Source of the DNA: CAJXWH01 sp964343365
Lineage (GTDB): Bacteria; Pseudomonadota; Gammaproteobacteria; Arenicellales; UBA868
NCBI GenBank assembly: GCA_964343365.1
Contig: CAYFJI010000045.1
Coordinates: 1-15,046 of the forward strand
Length of the DNA stretch: 15,046 nucleotides
Reading direction: 5' to 3'
The number at the start of each line of letters is the position of its first letter. Within the stretch, counting starts at the first letter, position 1. Of the stretch, positions 14,238-15,046 are shown piece by piece. The notes under the pieces are model-generated. The model did not search any database. It was not told where the DNA came from and saw only the letters and a list, made by a program, of their open reading frames with translations. The position numbers were made by a program, and so were the translations under genes.

Positions 14238-14631
14238 ATTATTACTGTTTTTATTTTTACTCCAGGGTTATTTCTAATGATTTTCCTAACTTTTTATATC
14301 TTTAAGTAGGAAAGCGGATTGCAACAAGAAACTAGAGAACGGGTTATGAAAGACTCTCCAAGATCTTTTTCTTGGTGATGTCGTTAGCGGCAAACCTTTA
14401 CTAGTTCGGCTGGTACCGCGCGGAACGACCGAAGAGAATGTATTTAAGTTACTGTTAAGGGCGAGTTGATTAATTGCTAAGGATTGCGAGGACGCGGATA
14501 ATTAGAATGCATTGAAAGTTACAAAGGGAGGTTTTTGCGGTTGTTGGTTCAAACTTTCTGGCAGTTCAATTAGAAGGTTAAGCGCCCAATATTAGGTTAT
14601 TTTGTAAATACTAAACGACAAAAGAACAGAC
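14238..14631. other. Intergenic stretch without a recognised gene
   Basis: About 390 bp between the aminotransferase promoter and the rRNA terminator. I find no convincing gene. On the plus strand a short open frame of 39 codons (about 14349-14468, reading LLVRLVPRGTTEENVFKLL within) has no start codon after the upstream in-frame TGA; it might be a gene remnant or chance. A T-box-like TGGTACCGCG hairpin at 14405-14433 overlaps it. A 7-bp inverted repeat GAAAGTT/AACTTTC (14514-14520, 14552-14558) encloses a GGTTCAAA that mimics a tRNA T-loop, but no cloverleaf can be drawn. Confidence 0.5.
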
Positions 14632-14680
14632 AAAAAAGCCGGGGCTCTCGAAAAAAGCGTTTCTTTGGAGATTTCCCGGC
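14632..14680 (-). terminator. Intrinsic terminator of the rRNA operon
   Basis: On the minus strand GCCGGG (14675-14680) pairs with CCCGGC (14638-14643), with additional inner pairing CTC/GAG after a small bulge, and is followed by six T (14632-14637). It lies 11 bp past the 5S 3' end, the expected place for an rrn terminator. Confidence 0.85.
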
Positions 14681-14690
14681 CTACATTAAA

Positions 14691-14810
14691 ATGCCTGGCG
14701 GTGTCTTACTTTCACACGGGGAGACCCCGCACTATCATCAGCGCTGAGCGTTTTCACTTCTGAGTTCGGAATGGATTCAGGTGGTACCCGCTCGCTATTG
14801 CCGCCAGGCA
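14691..14810 (-). rRNA. rrf: 5S ribosomal RNA
   Basis: A 120-nt 5S rRNA on the minus strand. The ends pair as TGCCTGGCGG and CCGCCAGGCA. The interior has the highly conserved CCGAACTCAGAAGTGAAA of loop B/helix III and the 3' GCGGGGTCTCCCCGTGTGAAAGTA arm, typical of gamma- and betaproteobacteria. A 107-bp spacer (14811-14917) separates it from the 23S; it contains a short hairpin (AGACT/AGTCT, about 14891-14905) that may serve in processing, and no tRNA. Confidence 0.96.
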
Positions 14811-14917
14811 AAATGTTTGTTGTCCATTTTTAACAGCCATGCACAACAATATATCAGGTAGGAATACAACGGTTCTAAGCATGCCAACCAGACTTGGTTA
14901 GTCTTTTTGGGTGTTAT

Positions 14918-15046
14918 ATGATCAAGCCTCACGGGCAATTAGTACGGGTTAGCTACATGCATTACTGCACTTCCACATCCCGCCTATCAACGTCGTAGTC
15001 TTCGACGACCCTTAAGGGATTTCTAGAATCCAGAGAGACCTTATCT
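14918..15046 (-). rRNA. rrl: 23S ribosomal RNA, 3' end (runs off the window)
   Basis: The last approximately 129 nt of 23S rRNA, read on the minus strand, match the E. coli 3' end closely: the plus-strand strings AAGCCTCACGG, ATTAGTAC, GGTTAGCT and CCTATCAACGTCGT are the complements of conserved 23S 3'-terminal segments. The 3' boundary near 14918 is placed by analogy with E. coli (6-7 nt beyond GAGGCTT) and is uncertain by several bases. The rest of the gene, and presumably the 16S, lie to the right of the window. Confidence 0.95.

Noticed and set aside
14349..14468. 39-codon open frame on the plus strand with protein-like composition
   Set aside because: No start codon after the upstream in-frame stop, no ribosome-binding site and no recognised family; an open run of this length is common by chance. 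Kept only as a remark in the intergenic entry.
14514..14558. Possible tRNA: 7-bp GAAAGTT/AACTTTC arms with GGTTCAAA
   Set aside because: Only 45 nt long, no T-stem pairing around TTCAAA, no D or anticodon arm and no cloverleaf.
1..15046. CRISPR arrays, insertion sequences, prophage or defence genes
   Set aside because: No regularly spaced repeats, terminal inverted repeats, transposase or integrase motifs, or defence-type domains were seen on either strand.

Overview
The window reads as a chromosomal segment of an uncultured, probably marine, gammaproteobacterium (a betaproteobacterium is possible). The 5S rRNA carries the gamma/beta-type 3' half (GGGGTCTCCCC followed by a GTGTGAAAGTAAG-like arm), the DNA is moderately AT-rich, and the protein families present (GMC oxidoreductases, CaiB and MttB relatives, GST, RidA) are common in heterotrophic proteobacteria that use organic nitrogen and aromatic compounds. 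No phage, transposon, CRISPR, integrase or defence gene is visible. The taxonomic call rests on the 5S and partial 23S only.

Region 1 (1-6180, all minus strand) is a seven-gene catabolic run. In transcription order it holds a GMC flavoprotein oxidoreductase, a small protein resembling gluconate 2-dehydrogenase subunit 3, a gentisate-1,2-dioxygenase-like double cupin, an LVIVD-repeat beta-propeller, a RidA-family enamine/imine deaminase, a glutathione S-transferase, and a 3-hydroxyacyl-CoA dehydrogenase cut by the window edge. From the cupin onward the gaps are 33-50 bp. A 202-bp gap before the cupin holds a plausible promoter, so this may be two transcription units. The set suggests oxidation, ring cleavage, deamination and beta-oxidation-like steps on an unidentified, possibly amino-aromatic, substrate.

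Region 2 (6181-9255): a 247-bp AT-rich divergent intergenic region separates the GMC gene from a plus-strand pair, a class III (CaiB/BaiF) CoA-transferase and an MttB-family methyltransferase without pyrrolysine, separated by 2 bp. This pair suggests CoA-linked or quaternary-amine one-carbon chemistry, but no corrinoid protein or reactivase is in the window.

Region 3 (9297-14183, all minus strand) runs, in transcription order, class IV PLP aminotransferase, D-Ala-D-Ala ligase, glyoxalase I, choline-dehydrogenase-like GMC oxidase, Nudix hydrolase (the last two overlapping by 8 bp). The first two could form a D-alanine/peptidoglycan precursor pair; the others are housekeeping or osmolyte-related.

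Region 4 (14184-15046): an approximately 450-bp stretch without a recognisable gene, then the end of an rRNA operon on the minus strand: 23S 3' end, spacer, 5S and an intrinsic terminator.
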